From Clostridia bacterium (lineage in GTDB: Bacteria; Bacillota; Clostridia; TANB77; RGIG9151), in the NCBI GenBank assembly GCA_017934955.1, contig JAGBIO010000026.1, positions 1 to 57,674 of the forward strand: DNA of 57,674 nucleotides. Reading direction: 5' to 3'. Below the pieces are notes generated by a model. It had not been told where the DNA came from, did no database searches, and saw nothing but the letters and a program-made list of their open reading frames with translations. Every line of letters starts with the position of its first letter. The first letter of the stretch is position 1. A program made the position numbers and the translations under genes. Positions 44,551 to 53,287 of this stretch are shown one piece after another.

Positions 44551-45666
44551 CTATTTCAATTTCTTCGCCTCCATTGCAATACACTCAATCGCATAATCAA
44601 TTTCCGCTTCGGTATTTAATTTCCCCAAACTAAAGCGAATGGTTCCCCCGATTTCGTTTTTACTCAGTCCAATCGCCGACAAAACGTGACTTTCTCCAAA
44701 GCGATTGGAATGACAAGCCGAACCCGTAGAAACATAGATTCCTCTTGCCTCTAACGCGTGCATCAATACTTCCCCACGAATTCCGTTAAAAGTGACACTC
44801 AAAATATGAGGAGCTGACTCTCCGTCATGATAGCAATTTACCTTCACATCGCAATTCTCCTCAATTCCGCTTTTTAGTTTCTCACGCAATTCCGCAATTC
44901 GCTCTTTATCCCACTTTTCTTCTACTGCTTTTCCTAAAGACACAATTCCTACAACATTTTCAGTACCACTTCGGAACCCTGACTCATGCCCGCCACCTAA
45001 AATCAACGGATTCACCTTCGTTCCCTGCCTTACAACTAACGCTCCTACGCCCTTTAAGGCATGAATCTTATGCCCGCTAAGACTAATTAAATCTGCCATA
45101 TTATAAAGCGACTCCGGAATTTTGGTATAGGCTTGTACTGCGTCGGTATGAAGAATAAAATCATACTTTTTCTTCAATTTCGCAATTTCCCGAATCGGCT
45201 GAATACTTCCCAACTCATTATTTACCGCCATAACGCTGATAAAAATCGTTTTCTCGTTAATAACACTCTTTAACTGTTCCATATCGATGATTCCGTCGGA
45301 ATCCACATCTAAATAAGTTACGTTGAAGCCTTCGCGTTCTAATTTATCGAAACACATTAAAACAGCAGGATGCTCAATTTTTGACGTAATAATATGGTTT
45401 CCCTTTCGTGAATTCGCATAAACCGAACCGAAAACCGCCGTATTATCCGATTCCGTCGCACCCGAAGTAAAGAAAAGCTCCGAAGGCGAAACCGACAACG
45501 AAGTCGCAATCTTCTCTCTCGCACTCTTTACAACCTTCTCCGCCTCTACTCCGAGTTTATGCATCGAAGACGGATTCCCGTAAATCTTCTCACTCACAAA
45601 CTTTACTTCCTCTAAAACATCTTTTGTAAGCGCAGTCGTCGCTGCATTATCCAAATACACTTCCAT
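44551..45666 (-). CDS. Cysteine desulfurase (NifS/IscS type)
   Basis: 371 residues from the ATG with GGAGG eight bases upstream. PLP enzyme taking sulfur from cysteine for Fe-S clusters or tRNA thiolation: YLDNAATTALTKDV, HTDAVQAYTKIP, PLP lysine in LISLSGHKIHALKGVGAL, and catalytic Cys in STGSACHSNRFGESH. No iscU or thiI gene is next to it within the window, so its acceptor is unknown. Confidence 0.93.
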   Translation of the reverse strand: MEVYLDNAATTALTKDVLEEVKFVSEKIYGNPSSMHKLGVEAEKVVKSAREKIATSLSVSPSELFFTSGATESDNTAVFGSVYANSRKGNHIITSKIEHPAVLMCFDKLEREGFNVTYLDVDSDGIIDMEQLKSVINEKTIFISVMAVNNELGSIQPIREIAKLKKKYDFILHTDAVQAYTKIPESLYNMADLISLSGHKIHALKGVGALVVRQGTKVNPLILGGGHESGFRSGTENVVGIVSLGKAVEEKWDKERIAELREKLKSGIEENCDVKVNCYHDGESAPHILSVTFNGIRGEVLMHALEARGIYVSTGSACHSNRFGESHVLSAIGLSKNEIGGTIRFSLGKLNTEAEIDYAIECIAMEAKKLK

Positions 45667-45689
45667 CTGAAACTCCTCCACTTATAACT

Positions 45690-47435
45690 CTATTCCGATT
45701 CTGTACGGACAGCATTTATGCTGTCCACCCAGTTAACTAACATTCCATAAATATTTTCACCATGAGCACCCGATTCCACCAAATGATATTGAATTCCATA
45801 ATCCTTCAAATTAAATTCTGCTCCAAAATAAGACGGATACGATAAACTAACTTTTGCCGGTTGCTTCTCCGTTGTCTCACTTAACACCGAAAGCATATAC
45901 TTTGTACTTACCGTTTCCTTCGCACAAGTAACGATATACTGCGCAAAAAAGGAACTGTTAACGACCAATAAAGCCACTAAAGCCATACTCATTAAGCCAA
46001 GTAAAACTTTCATTCCCTTCTTCCGACTTTCGTTCCACCCGATAAACAGCATAATCAAGGCAAACATCGGCAATAAATATAAATATGGCGAATATCTCGC
46101 CCACCAACTTTCCTTAATACACAGCAGCAACAAAATACTAATTCCGATTACTCCCGTCACTATATAAAACCATTTTTTGCTCTTTCCAAACAATTTATAC
46201 ATACCGATCCCCGAAACCAGGAGAGAAATACAGAAAATTCCGCTAAATAACGGTCCGAATCCCCCAATACGAATATCAAAACCTTTATTTGCCATCAGAA
46301 TCTCTTTTTCCTCTATCGAAAAAGGTATTTTTAACTCCGGAAAATGGGCCCCATAAATATTTGAAGTTTTAGAAAAAAGCGACACAAACACTTTTTGCGG
46401 TGCACTCATTTCCGCAAATCGATCCGGTTGATTTCCCGTCATAATATCTACCGCATTTTCACCCGCAAGCGGATAAAATGGACTTTTGTGAAACACAAGA
46501 TTTTTGACATAGCAGGAAGAACCCACTATCAATACTCCAACACCAAACGTAATCGCCAAAAACATAGTCGCCTTGATAAAAGTTTCTTTTATCTTATATT
46601 GTCTATAACTATTCCATAATAAAATTCCATAAAATAGCAAACAAAATACACCTGCATACGCCAATCCGGTAAACTTTACATTCACGCAAATCACAACCGC
46701 ACAAAACAAGGAAGCATACTGAAAGTTCTTCGGAATATTAAAAGCATTATCTGCTATCGTAAAGAGGACCGCAATTATCAAAAATAGACTCGACAGCAAT
46801 AAATTATCCGTATAAAGCGTAAACATCTGCGGTAATGTAAGCGGATTCAACACAGCCAATAAGCTAAGTACAAACGCCTGATATCCTTTTAAACGATAAT
46901 CCGACAAATAAAAAAAGAGATAAGAAAATACAATATACAGCATCAAAAGATTCATCACTTTCGCCGTCTCAATATTCCCCGTCAACGAATACACAGACGC
47001 CCCAAAAATCCAAGACGCCTTCGGATAATGCTGTGTCCAAGTCGACGCGTATCTTAAATCTTTTATTCCTAAATTTGCCGAATCCGCAAACCCCTCGAAA
47101 TTCTGATAAATCGGATTCCACCCATTCTTCATCGCCCCGATTGCCGCTTTATGATACCAATTACTATCATGCGCAAAATCATAAACGTTCAGACAAGCAA
47201 AAATTCCGACAGCAAATATCAAAACGCCTAATCCGACTCCCAAAATCTTATTTCCTATCGAATCTTTCTTTAATAAAAAAGAATACAATCCGACCGTCAA
47301 TAAAAATTCTATCAACAAATAAAAACTCTTTATCCTTCCTCCAAATAAAAATACGACTGATACTAAAATTAAATTAACTGTTATAAAGAGTAGTAAAAAA
47401 AACGCAGAATTCAGCAAAACCTTTTTACTCTCCAT
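45690..47435 (-). CDS. Multi-spanning membrane protein, GT-C glycosyltransferase-like
   Basis: 581 residues with about a dozen membrane helices. After the second to third helix comes an extracytoplasmic segment (FAHDSNWYHKAAIGAMKNGWNPIY) with an acidic pair and Trp-Tyr, as in lipid-linked-sugar glycosyltransferases of GT-C type; no family can be fixed. The last 12 residues (VDSINAVRTESE) are translated from a dispersed palindrome at 45706-45725, so the original C-terminus was probably altered by its insertion. ATG 47435 follows GTGGGG; 23 bases upstream of the desulfurase gene. Confidence 0.75.
   Translation of the reverse strand: MESKKVLLNSAFFLLLFITVNLILVSVVFLFGGRIKSFYLLIEFLLTVGLYSFLLKKDSIGNKILGVGLGVLIFAVGIFACLNVYDFAHDSNWYHKAAIGAMKNGWNPIYQNFEGFADSANLGIKDLRYASTWTQHYPKASWIFGASVYSLTGNIETAKVMNLLMLYIVFSYLFFYLSDYRLKGYQAFVLSLLAVLNPLTLPQMFTLYTDNLLLSSLFLIIAVLFTIADNAFNIPKNFQYASLFCAVVICVNVKFTGLAYAGVFCLLFYGILLWNSYRQYKIKETFIKATMFLAITFGVGVLIVGSSCYVKNLVFHKSPFYPLAGENAVDIMTGNQPDRFAEMSAPQKVFVSLFSKTSNIYGAHFPELKIPFSIEEKEILMANKGFDIRIGGFGPLFSGIFCISLLVSGIGMYKLFGKSKKWFYIVTGVIGISILLLLCIKESWWARYSPYLYLLPMFALIMLFIGWNESRKKGMKVLLGLMSMALVALLVVNSSFFAQYIVTCAKETVSTKYMLSVLSETTEKQPAKVSLSYPSYFGAEFNLKDYGIQYHLVESGAHGENIYGMLVNWVDSINAVRTESE
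45706..45725. repeat. GGACAGCATTTATGCTGTCC palindrome inside a gene end
   Basis: Perfect dispersed palindrome supplying the last codons of the multi-TM gene. Confidence 0.9.
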
Positions 47436-47512
47436 ACAAAACCCCACTTAATTTTATATTTAAATGCGAGTTAATTATAACAATTTTCAACTTTAAATTC
47501 AACATAAAAATA

Positions 47513-47938
47513 TTGTAGGAGACGGTGTCATCGACGTGTCATCGACGTCCCGAATCTAAATTGCAATTTGCCAAGGATTTTCGCTCGTTCCATCCCTCCC
47601 ACTTTTCCGCTTTTTCTGTGGACACAATAAATTGTGTCCCTACATATTTGTAGAAAGATGTAATCTAATTTGTACGGACACAATTCATTGTGTCCTATTT
47701 TTACGTCTGCTTTTACTGTGGACAGCATTCGCGGACGTAACACCGAATGGAATGTCATTGTAGGGGCGACTATCAGTCGCCCGTTGTAGAACGTCTGTCG
47801 GGCGATTAATAATCGCCCCTACATCTTTGTTATCGTATAGAGAAAATACGAATTGTGTCCCTACAGTGTTTGTCCCCTCCTTGTAGGAGACGGTGTCATC
47901 GACGTCCCGAATAATTGCAGAAATTTTAAGTTTACCTA
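47513..47938. repeat. Cluster of at least seven dispersed palindromes
   Basis: Contains GAGACGGTGTCATCGACGTC types at both ends, GGACACAATAAATTGTGTCC (47620-47639), GGACACAATTCATTGTGTCC (47675-47694), GACAGCATTCGCGGACGTAACACC (a shortened copy of the 92-bp insert), and GGGGCGACTATCAGTCGCCC with GGGCGATTAATAATCGCCCC. The part 47619-47730 matches 56213-56315. Apart from a gene relic the 550-bp gap holds no gene. Confidence 0.85.
47556..47601 (-). pseudogene. 3'-terminal relic of an InlB-repeat/DUF6273-like gene
   Basis: Encodes GRDGTSENPWQIAI and a stop on the minus strand, matching the last codons of the genes at 54740 and 56392 at DNA level. It is cut off by repeats on the upstream side and has the same CGACGTCCCGAAT repeat just beyond its stop as the gene at 56392. 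Confidence 0.88.
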
Positions 47939-47939
47939 A

Positions 47940-47981
47940 AAAAAGAAGAACCCTTAAAAATCTTAAAGGTTCTTCTTTTCT
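47940..47981 (-). terminator. Terminator after the 127-aa gene
   Basis: AAAAGAAGAACC/GGTTCTTCTTTT stem with A and T runs. Confidence 0.85.
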
Positions 47982-47987
47982 GCTTTT

Positions 47988-48371
47988 TTATTTTACCTTA
48001 TCGGGAAAAATCTCCACAAAACCACCGTTTTTCTGATAGCGGAAAAATCTGTGAGCCACCATAACCGTACGCTCCAAAATACCCATTCGAGAAGTTATAT
48101 TTCCCCAATGAATAATAACTTCAACAATATCTCCATCGTTCAATGCGACAACCTTGTAGTAATCAAAGTTAGTATAAAATCCAAAAGAATTGCGCACAGA
48201 AACCTCCGTTACATTGCTGTGAGGGAACTTGTCAAGCCGTATTTCATCGCCTCGCTTATTAATGTAAAAGAACCCATATTGGGGCTCAACCATCCAATAA
48301 CTCTTTTTAAAAGAGTTAAGGTAGTCAAAAAATGCGTTCACAAACTTCGGCAGGATACCCACTTTATTCAT
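47988..48371 (-). CDS. Unrecognised 127-aa protein
   Basis: Starts at the ATG behind AAGGAGGACGT; the longer frame begins over the promoter leader. Beta-rich, aromatic protein (SYWMVEPQYGFFYINKRGDEIRL, NSFGFYTNFDYYKVV, HRFFRYQKNGGFVEIFPD), no membrane segment. Single-gene unit with strong promoter and terminator, like the other orphan genes with a GACGT motif. Function unknown. Confidence 0.72.
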   Translation of the reverse strand: MNKVGILPKFVNAFFDYLNSFKKSYWMVEPQYGFFYINKRGDEIRLDKFPHSNVTEVSVRNSFGFYTNFDYYKVVALNDGDIVEVIIHWGNITSRMGILERTVMVAHRFFRYQKNGGFVEIFPDKVK

Positions 48372-48428
48372 TTTTACGTCCTCCTTAATCATTGTCTCAG
48401 GATTTGTTATTAAGTTACGAACATTACA

Positions 48429-48457
48429 ATTATATCATCAAGCTTTCAATGCGTCAA
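48429..48457 (-). promoter_or_regulatory. Promoter of the 127-aa gene
   Basis: On the minus strand TTGACG, 17 bp, TATAAT. Confidence 0.75.
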
Positions 48458-48486
48458 CATAATTAAATTATGTCTATACAACTACC

Positions 48487-48669
48487 GTTACCGGTTAGAC
48501 TTAATAATTTTCTATATGGACAAAATGTTCTGTATTTCTTTATAGGGACACAATGAATTGTGTCCACGAAATAGGCCCCGGTATTAAAATTAGGACACAA
48601 TGAATTGTGTCCCTACAAGTCGCATTCTGACGATATTTTAGGAAAGATACAATATCCGACTATCCTGTT
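48487..48669. mobile_element. MITE-like composite element with GGACACAAT palindromes
   Basis: Left GTTACCGGTTAGACTTAATAA; inside two GGACACAATGAATTGTGTCC-type palindromes (48546-48565 and 48594-48613); the right part GCATTCTGACGATATTTTAGGAAAGATACAA.. is shared with 29115 and 43317. The right boundary is approximate. Confidence 0.7.
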
Positions 48670-48675
48670 CATGCA

Positions 48676-48708
48676 GAAAAAAAAGAAGCTTCACCGTAGT
48701 GAAGCCTC
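48676..48708 (-). terminator. Terminator after the 79-aa gene
   Basis: GAGGCTTCAC/GTGAAGCTTC stem followed by a T run on the minus strand. Confidence 0.85.
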
Positions 48709-48714
48709 AAGTAC

Positions 48715-48954
48715 TCATTTCTGTTGCATATACTGCCACAGCAGAAATGCCGGCACAGAAATATTTTTCTCCTCGGGATACTTCTCGAGGAACTTCATCA
48801 GATCATGAGGATTTACGCCGGGATGGCGTGCCGCCTGACGGCGCACTTCCTCATCCTCATCAAAGAGGAGCTTCGCCAATTCTTCCTGCGACGTCCGCAA
48901 GTCAGTCGCGAGGTACATTTTTGATTCCTTCGAGGGTATCCATCTGCGTTCCAT
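48715..48954 (-). CDS. 79-aa protein with HEAT/leucine-rich-variant-like repeats
   Basis: ATG behind AAAGGTGG. The middle (LAKLLFDEDEEVRRQAARHPGVNPHDLMKFLEK) matches the pattern of leucine-rich-variant or HEAT repeats (LA-x-D-x-D-x-x-VR-x-x-x-A-x-x-P). Codons are richer in G and C than in neighbours. Own promoter, folded leader (TGTGTTATACAACACA) and terminator. Probably a small binding protein; partner unknown. Confidence 0.72.
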   Translation of the reverse strand: MERRWIPSKESKMYLATDLRTSQEELAKLLFDEDEEVRRQAARHPGVNPHDLMKFLEKYPEEKNISVPAFLLWQYMQQK

Positions 48955-49041
48955 AAAAATCCACCTTTCTATACGTCTTACTTTGTTCCGCCGTCTACCC
49001 AACAAACTTGTTGAGCCATTTGTGTTGTATAACACATTTTT

Positions 49042-49070
49042 ATTATAGCACGTTTTACATAATTATTCAA
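49042..49070 (-). promoter_or_regulatory. Promoter of the 79-aa gene
   Basis: On the minus strand TTGAAT, 17 bp, TATAAT; leader contains AAGACGTATAGAAAGGTGG. Confidence 0.7.
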
Positions 49071-49078
49071 CACAAATT

Positions 49079-49936
49079 TCACTTTAATTCTCCAAACTCA
49101 TATCCCATCTCTCGCGCCTTATCAATAATCGTACCAAGCGCATTCGCATTATCCTTCGAAACCGCATGTAACAACATCACTTCTCCCGGGTGTAAACCGT
49201 TCAATACCGTATCAATCGCATACTGCGTTCCCTTTTGGTTATCTACTTCCCAATCACGATATGCAAAACTCCAAAAAACACTCGTATAGCCTAAACTTCT
49301 GGTAGTCGACAGGGTTCTTTCGCTAAACTCGCCCATCGGCGGACGTAAATATTTCATAGACTGTCCAAACGTATCATAAAATTTTCTGTCTAAATCCAAA
49401 ATTTCTTTTTCTAACTTCTCATCGTCACAATCCGGCATACTCGGATGATTAATGGTGTGATTTCCTACGGTATGTCCTTCCTCTACCATTCTGCGAACCA
49501 ACTCTTCCTCCTTATTCAAATACGGACCGGTAATAAAGAAGGTCGCCTTCACATTCTTTTCTTTTAAGGTATCTAAAATCTGTGCCGTATATCCATTTTC
49601 ATATCCTTCATCAAACGTTAGATAAATAACCTTCTCTTCTCCCGGAAACAAATAAATCGAATCGTACTTATCCGCAGGCTCCGCCAAATCTTTTCCGAAA
49701 GTAGGTTTCGCATGGTCTTTCCCTTTCGTAAAATACCACCCGATTTTCTTATTGCTTAACGTCGAGGTATCTTCCTTCGGCAAAAGTTCTTCTTCCGGCA
49801 TAGTTTCCTCCGGCGTCGGTTGAACTTCTGCTTTTATTTCCTCCTGCGGTACTTCATTCGGTACAACTTCTTCCTTCGGCTGCCCACAACCGGTTAATAA
49901 AAACAGCAATGATACAGCTAAATAAAGTTTTTTCAC
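49079..49936 (-). CDS. PdaA-like polysaccharide deacetylase lipoprotein
   Basis: 285 residues. Lipoprotein signal with lipobox LLTGCG (Cys17), a Glu/Pro-rich linker (20-60), then a CE4 NodB domain: motif 1 TFDEGYENGYT (Asp-Glu as in PdaA), motif 2 HTVGNHTINHPSM, motif 3 LRPPMGEFSERT, and the later LLHAVSKDN. PdaA enzymes remove acetyl groups from muramic acid to form the delta-lactam of spore cortex; the TFDEGY signature supports this subgroup, but spore function is not provable here. Confidence 0.92.
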   Translation of the reverse strand: MKKLYLAVSLLFLLTGCGQPKEEVVPNEVPQEEIKAEVQPTPEETMPEEELLPKEDTSTLSNKKIGWYFTKGKDHAKPTFGKDLAEPADKYDSIYLFPGEEKVIYLTFDEGYENGYTAQILDTLKEKNVKATFFITGPYLNKEEELVRRMVEEGHTVGNHTINHPSMPDCDDEKLEKEILDLDRKFYDTFGQSMKYLRPPMGEFSERTLSTTRSLGYTSVFWSFAYRDWEVDNQKGTQYAIDTVLNGLHPGEVMLLHAVSKDNANALGTIIDKAREMGYEFGELK

Positions 49937-49951
49937 AATATCACACTCCTA

Positions 49952-50035
49952 ATATACGTAGGGACAGCATTTATGCTGTCCGTTCCACATTTGAGCTACA
50001 TTCCGGACAGCATGAATGCTGTCCCTACAAAATTA
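49952..50035. repeat. Inverted pair of GGACAGCAT palindromes
   Basis: GTAGGGACAGCATTTATGCTGTCC .. GGACAGCATGAATGCTGTCCCTAC split by about 25 bases, between the deacetylase and aminopeptidase genes. Confidence 0.85.
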
Positions 50036-50059
50036 CATTACATGCTATACCCTATTCAA

Positions 50060-51493
50060 TTAGTGTCGCATAAACACACTATATGCTTTATACGCCATAT
50101 ATATGTCTGCTTTGCTCGTAATTTCAAACGGAGCATGCATCGAAAGAACGGCAACACCGCAGTCAATAACGTCTAAGCCTTGATCTGCCAAATAATAAGC
50201 AATCGTTCCGCCACCGCCTTGGTCTACTTTACCGAGTTCTCCAATTTGCCAAGCAACATCATTCTCTTCAAACATTTTTCTTACTTCACCGACAAATTCC
50301 GCACTCGCATCATTTCCGCCGGATTTACCGCCATGACCGGAATATTTCGCCACACAAACTCCTTCGCCTAAATAGCAAGAGTTATTCTTCTCCATCACAG
50401 AAGCATAGGTCGGATCATATCCGGCATCTACATCGGCAGAAAGCATTTTACTTCTGGATAACGCTTTCTTTAACGCGAGTTCATCATATTCTCCCTTTAA
50501 ATTCATCAAATCTGCCAAGAAGAATTCAAACGCTCTGGACTCCATACCGGTATTTCCCATGCTTCCTACTTCTTCTTTATCCGCTAAAACGCAAACGGCT
50601 GTCTTTGTACATAATCCCATATCGCAAATAGCACGAAGAGCCGTATATGCACAAACTCTGTCATCTTGACCGTATCCACCAACGTAAGCGGAGTCAAGAC
50701 CAACATATCTTGCCTTAAATGCCGGAACAATTTCAAGTTCTGCACTTGTAAAATCACGTTCTGTCATACCGTATTTCTTATTTAAGATATCTAAAATATT
50801 TAATTTCACTTTTTCTTTTACTTTATCATCTTCGTAAGGAATTCCGCCGAATAAAACATTCAACTCTTCTCCGGTAATCGCTTCCCTTAACGGCTTATTC
50901 GCTTGTTCACGAGCCAAATGCGGCAACAAGTCTGTTACGCAGAATACCGGTTCGTCTTCTTCCTCCCCGATACTTACGTTTAACTTATTTCCGTCTTTTC
51001 TCACTACTACGCCATGAATTGCCAACGGAATTGTCGTCCATTGGTACTTCTTAATTCCGCCGTAATAATGTGTTTTAAGAAGCGCCATACCGTCTGCTTC
51101 ATACAACGGATTCGGCTTCAAATCCAATCTCGGAGAGTCAATATGTGCACCAACCGCATAAATCCCGTTCTCAATCGGTTCTTTTCCGATAACCGCTAAG
51201 AATAACGTTTTTTCACGGTTAGAGAAATACACTCTGTCTCCCTCTTTTAATTTCTTATAGGTAGAAATCGGACGGAATCCGGCTTCTTTCGCAATTCTGA
51301 TACCTTCTTCCACCGCAAGACGCTCTGTTTTCGCCTTATTTAAGAAATCAATATAATCTTTTGTAAAATCATCCATTTTCTTTGTCTCTTTTTTATCAAG
51401 CTTCTCCCAAATGGTAGTTCTTTTATACATCAATTCTTTTGCACGAGATTCCCCCGTTGTTTTTTCCTTTTCAGTCTCTTTTTTTGCTGCCAT
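50060..51493 (-). CDS. M18-family zinc aminopeptidase
   Basis: 477 residues. Aminopeptidase I family with two-zinc site: GAHIDSPRLDLKPNPLYE (His, Asp), YGQDDRVCAYTAL (Asp), ADKEEVGSMGNTGMES (catalytic and ligand Glu), and HAPFEITSKADIYMAYKAY with the last His. Cytosolic exopeptidase of peptide turnover; dodecameric in relatives. The basic N-terminus (KKETEKEKTTGES) is unusual in sequence but short. AAAGGAGG site. Confidence 0.93.
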   Translation of the reverse strand: MAAKKETEKEKTTGESRAKELMYKRTTIWEKLDKKETKKMDDFTKDYIDFLNKAKTERLAVEEGIRIAKEAGFRPISTYKKLKEGDRVYFSNREKTLFLAVIGKEPIENGIYAVGAHIDSPRLDLKPNPLYEADGMALLKTHYYGGIKKYQWTTIPLAIHGVVVRKDGNKLNVSIGEEEDEPVFCVTDLLPHLAREQANKPLREAITGEELNVLFGGIPYEDDKVKEKVKLNILDILNKKYGMTERDFTSAELEIVPAFKARYVGLDSAYVGGYGQDDRVCAYTALRAICDMGLCTKTAVCVLADKEEVGSMGNTGMESRAFEFFLADLMNLKGEYDELALKKALSRSKMLSADVDAGYDPTYASVMEKNNSCYLGEGVCVAKYSGHGGKSGGNDASAEFVGEVRKMFEENDVAWQIGELGKVDQGGGGTIAYYLADQGLDVIDCGVAVLSMHAPFEITSKADIYMAYKAYSVFMRH

Positions 51494-51522
51494 ATCAAAA
51501 TTCCTCCTTTGTATTTTTATGA

Positions 51523-52401
51523 TTATTTTATTTTAAAATAACCATCTTTTTCAATTATATTTTGACCTTCTTCCGAAAGTATAAAATTAACGAGCCTTCT
51601 GGCACGAGAATTTTCAGCTGAATCTTTTCGAATCATTGCATAAATATTCACATTAAGCGGATACTCTCCCGATTTTACGGTTTCCACCGTAGGAGTTACT
51701 CCGTTTATCGAAAGAATTTGTATATTCTTATTTCCAAACAAGTCATCAATATCATAAAACATTCCATAGCCAACCGCATAATCTGCTGTATCTTCATAAG
51801 TCCCTATCGCTTTCACGATATTAGCAAAACTCGGACTCTTTAATGTCAGTTTCGGTGTTACCAATTTTGCACCATTCATAACTTCCTTTAATGCAAAATA
51901 CGAATCATAGCTTGCAGTATTAAGATAAGGAAGAATTTCCAAATCGCTGCCCTCTAAATCTTTCCAATTTTTTAATTCTCCGGAATAAATCTTTCGAAAT
52001 TGATCATAAGTCATATTTTTTACCGGATTATAGCGATTATTCATCACAATCAGTGCATCTTTCGCAATCGGAATCACTTCTACCTCTACCATAACATCCT
52101 GCGAATAATTCAACATCTCTTCCGACGGTTTCATCGCCAATACAACATCATTTGTACCGTTTACCAAACTCTCAAACGCGGCATCAAACGACATCGTATT
52201 TACCGAAGCCGTTGCTTCCGGAAACAGCCCTTTTATAAGATCTTTTCCCATACTTTTCGTAAAATCCGTTACCGCCACATTCGGAACACCTTCTTCATAC
52301 ACAATCTCTCTGCCCGAACGAAGAACAATCACTAAAATTATAATAAAAACTATAAGCAAAACCGACCCGGCAACCGATATTATCAACGTATTCTTTTTCA
52401 T
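51523..52401 (-). CDS. Membrane-anchored phosphate-binding-like (PstS-type) protein
   Basis: 292 residues from the ATG preceded by AAAGGAG. N-terminal membrane anchor (TLIISVAGSVLLIVFIIILVIVL) without lipobox, then a periplasmic-binding fold of PBP-like type (PSEEMLNY, YDQFRKIYSGELKNWKDLEG, YPLNVNIYAMIRKDS, VNFILSEEGQNIIEKDGY). The YSGE-x-x-NW-x-x-L motif is typical of phosphate-binding proteins. No pst transporter genes are adjacent, so it may sense rather than transport. Confidence 0.85.
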   Translation of the reverse strand: MKKNTLIISVAGSVLLIVFIIILVIVLRSGREIVYEEGVPNVAVTDFTKSMGKDLIKGLFPEATASVNTMSFDAAFESLVNGTNDVVLAMKPSEEMLNYSQDVMVEVEVIPIAKDALIVMNNRYNPVKNMTYDQFRKIYSGELKNWKDLEGSDLEILPYLNTASYDSYFALKEVMNGAKLVTPKLTLKSPSFANIVKAIGTYEDTADYAVGYGMFYDIDDLFGNKNIQILSINGVTPTVETVKSGEYPLNVNIYAMIRKDSAENSRARRLVNFILSEEGQNIIEKDGYFKIK

Positions 52402-52484
52402 CTTTGTCTCCTTTTCTTCACTAACTATTTTAGCAAAATAAAAAAAAGATTTCAACAGTTAAAAGGTGAAAAAGATATTACAAT

Positions 52485-52637
52485 GTTACAGTTCAGACTT
52501 AATAACTTATTATTTTCGCTAAAGCCTTGTAGGGACAGCATTCATGCTGTCCTGCATTCTGTATTTTCTGTGGACAGCATAAATGCTGTCCCTACAGTGT
52601 TTGTGCTTTTTATGTAGATTTAAGTCTGAACCGTAAC
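52485..52637. mobile_element. MITE-like composite element
   Basis: Left GTTACAGTTCAGACTTAA, right TTAAGTCTGAACCGTAAC, the cleanest pair of terminal inverted repeats of the family (one mismatch). 153 bp; two GGACAGCAT palindromes in inverted order (52532-52551, 52573-52592). Confidence 0.88.
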
Positions 52638-52675
52638 AAAAAAGGTTATACTAAATTTGCAAAGGAGAAGAAATT

Positions 52676-53200
52676 ATGGAACTGTTTTTATTATGTCTGA
52701 AAATATTTTTTTGCAGAATTATCGACGTATCTCTCGCCACCTTTCGAACCATTGTTACCGTAAAAGGAAAACCGCTGGTTGCTGCATTAATCGGCTTTGT
52801 TGAAACAACGATTTGGTTCTTAATTGTCCGAGAAGCACTACTCTTTGCCGGAAGTAACAGTAACATCTTCGTAGCCGTCGCTTACGCGGGCGGATTCGCC
52901 TCCGGTACTTTTTTAGGCGGAATCTTAGCGAAAAAACTCATTGACGGAAACCTTACCGTACAAGTTGTAACCAGCGGAAAATCGGAAGATATGTTAGCGG
53001 AAATTCGTGATGCCGGATATACCATCACGGTACTGGATATTAATACTTCTCGATTCGGAAAGAAAAAATACATGCTATTTTGCGAAATTATGAGCTCTCA
53101 GTTAAACAGTTTCAAATCCTTAATCTACTCTTTAGATAAAAAAGCGTTTATTATGGTCCAAGAAACCAAATACGTATATAACGGATTTCAAAAAAAGTAG
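52676..53200 (+). CDS. DUF2179/DUF5698 (UPF0316-type) membrane protein
   Basis: 174 residues. Three membrane helices in the first ~90 residues with RIIDVSLATFRTIVTVKGKP and AGGFASGTFLG, the hallmark of UPF0316 proteins, then a cytosolic DUF2179 domain (VQVVTSGKSEDMLAEIRDAGYTITVLD). Role unknown; DUF2179 is thought to bind a ligand. AAAGGAG site; ends inside a long shared terminator. Confidence 0.88.
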   Translation: MELFLLCLKIFFCRIIDVSLATFRTIVTVKGKPLVAALIGFVETTIWFLIVREALLFAGSNSNIFVAVAYAGGFASGTFLGGILAKKLIDGNLTVQVVTSGKSEDMLAEIRDAGYTITVLDINTSRFGKKKYMLFCEIMSSQLNSFKSLIYSLDKKAFIMVQETKYVYNGFQKK

Positions 53201-53287
53201 GGCTGTAAAAAAACTGCCTCAGAAAAATAAAATTTTCAAAACAATGACGAAGAATTTTATTTTTCTGAGGCAGTTTTTTTACAGCCC
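53200..53287. terminator. Bidirectional terminator with 35-bp perfect stem
   Basis: 53200-53234 and 53253-53287 are perfect reverse complements, loop 18 bases. Serves the convergent genes on both sides. Confidence 0.92.

Noticed and set aside
47528-47758. Minus-strand ORF through the palindrome cluster
   Set aside because: Composed of repeat translations; contains the DUF6273 relic in a different frame.
53200-53287. 35-bp perfect inverted repeat considered as a mobile element
   Set aside because: It sits exactly between two convergent stops with T runs at both sides; a bidirectional terminator explains it.
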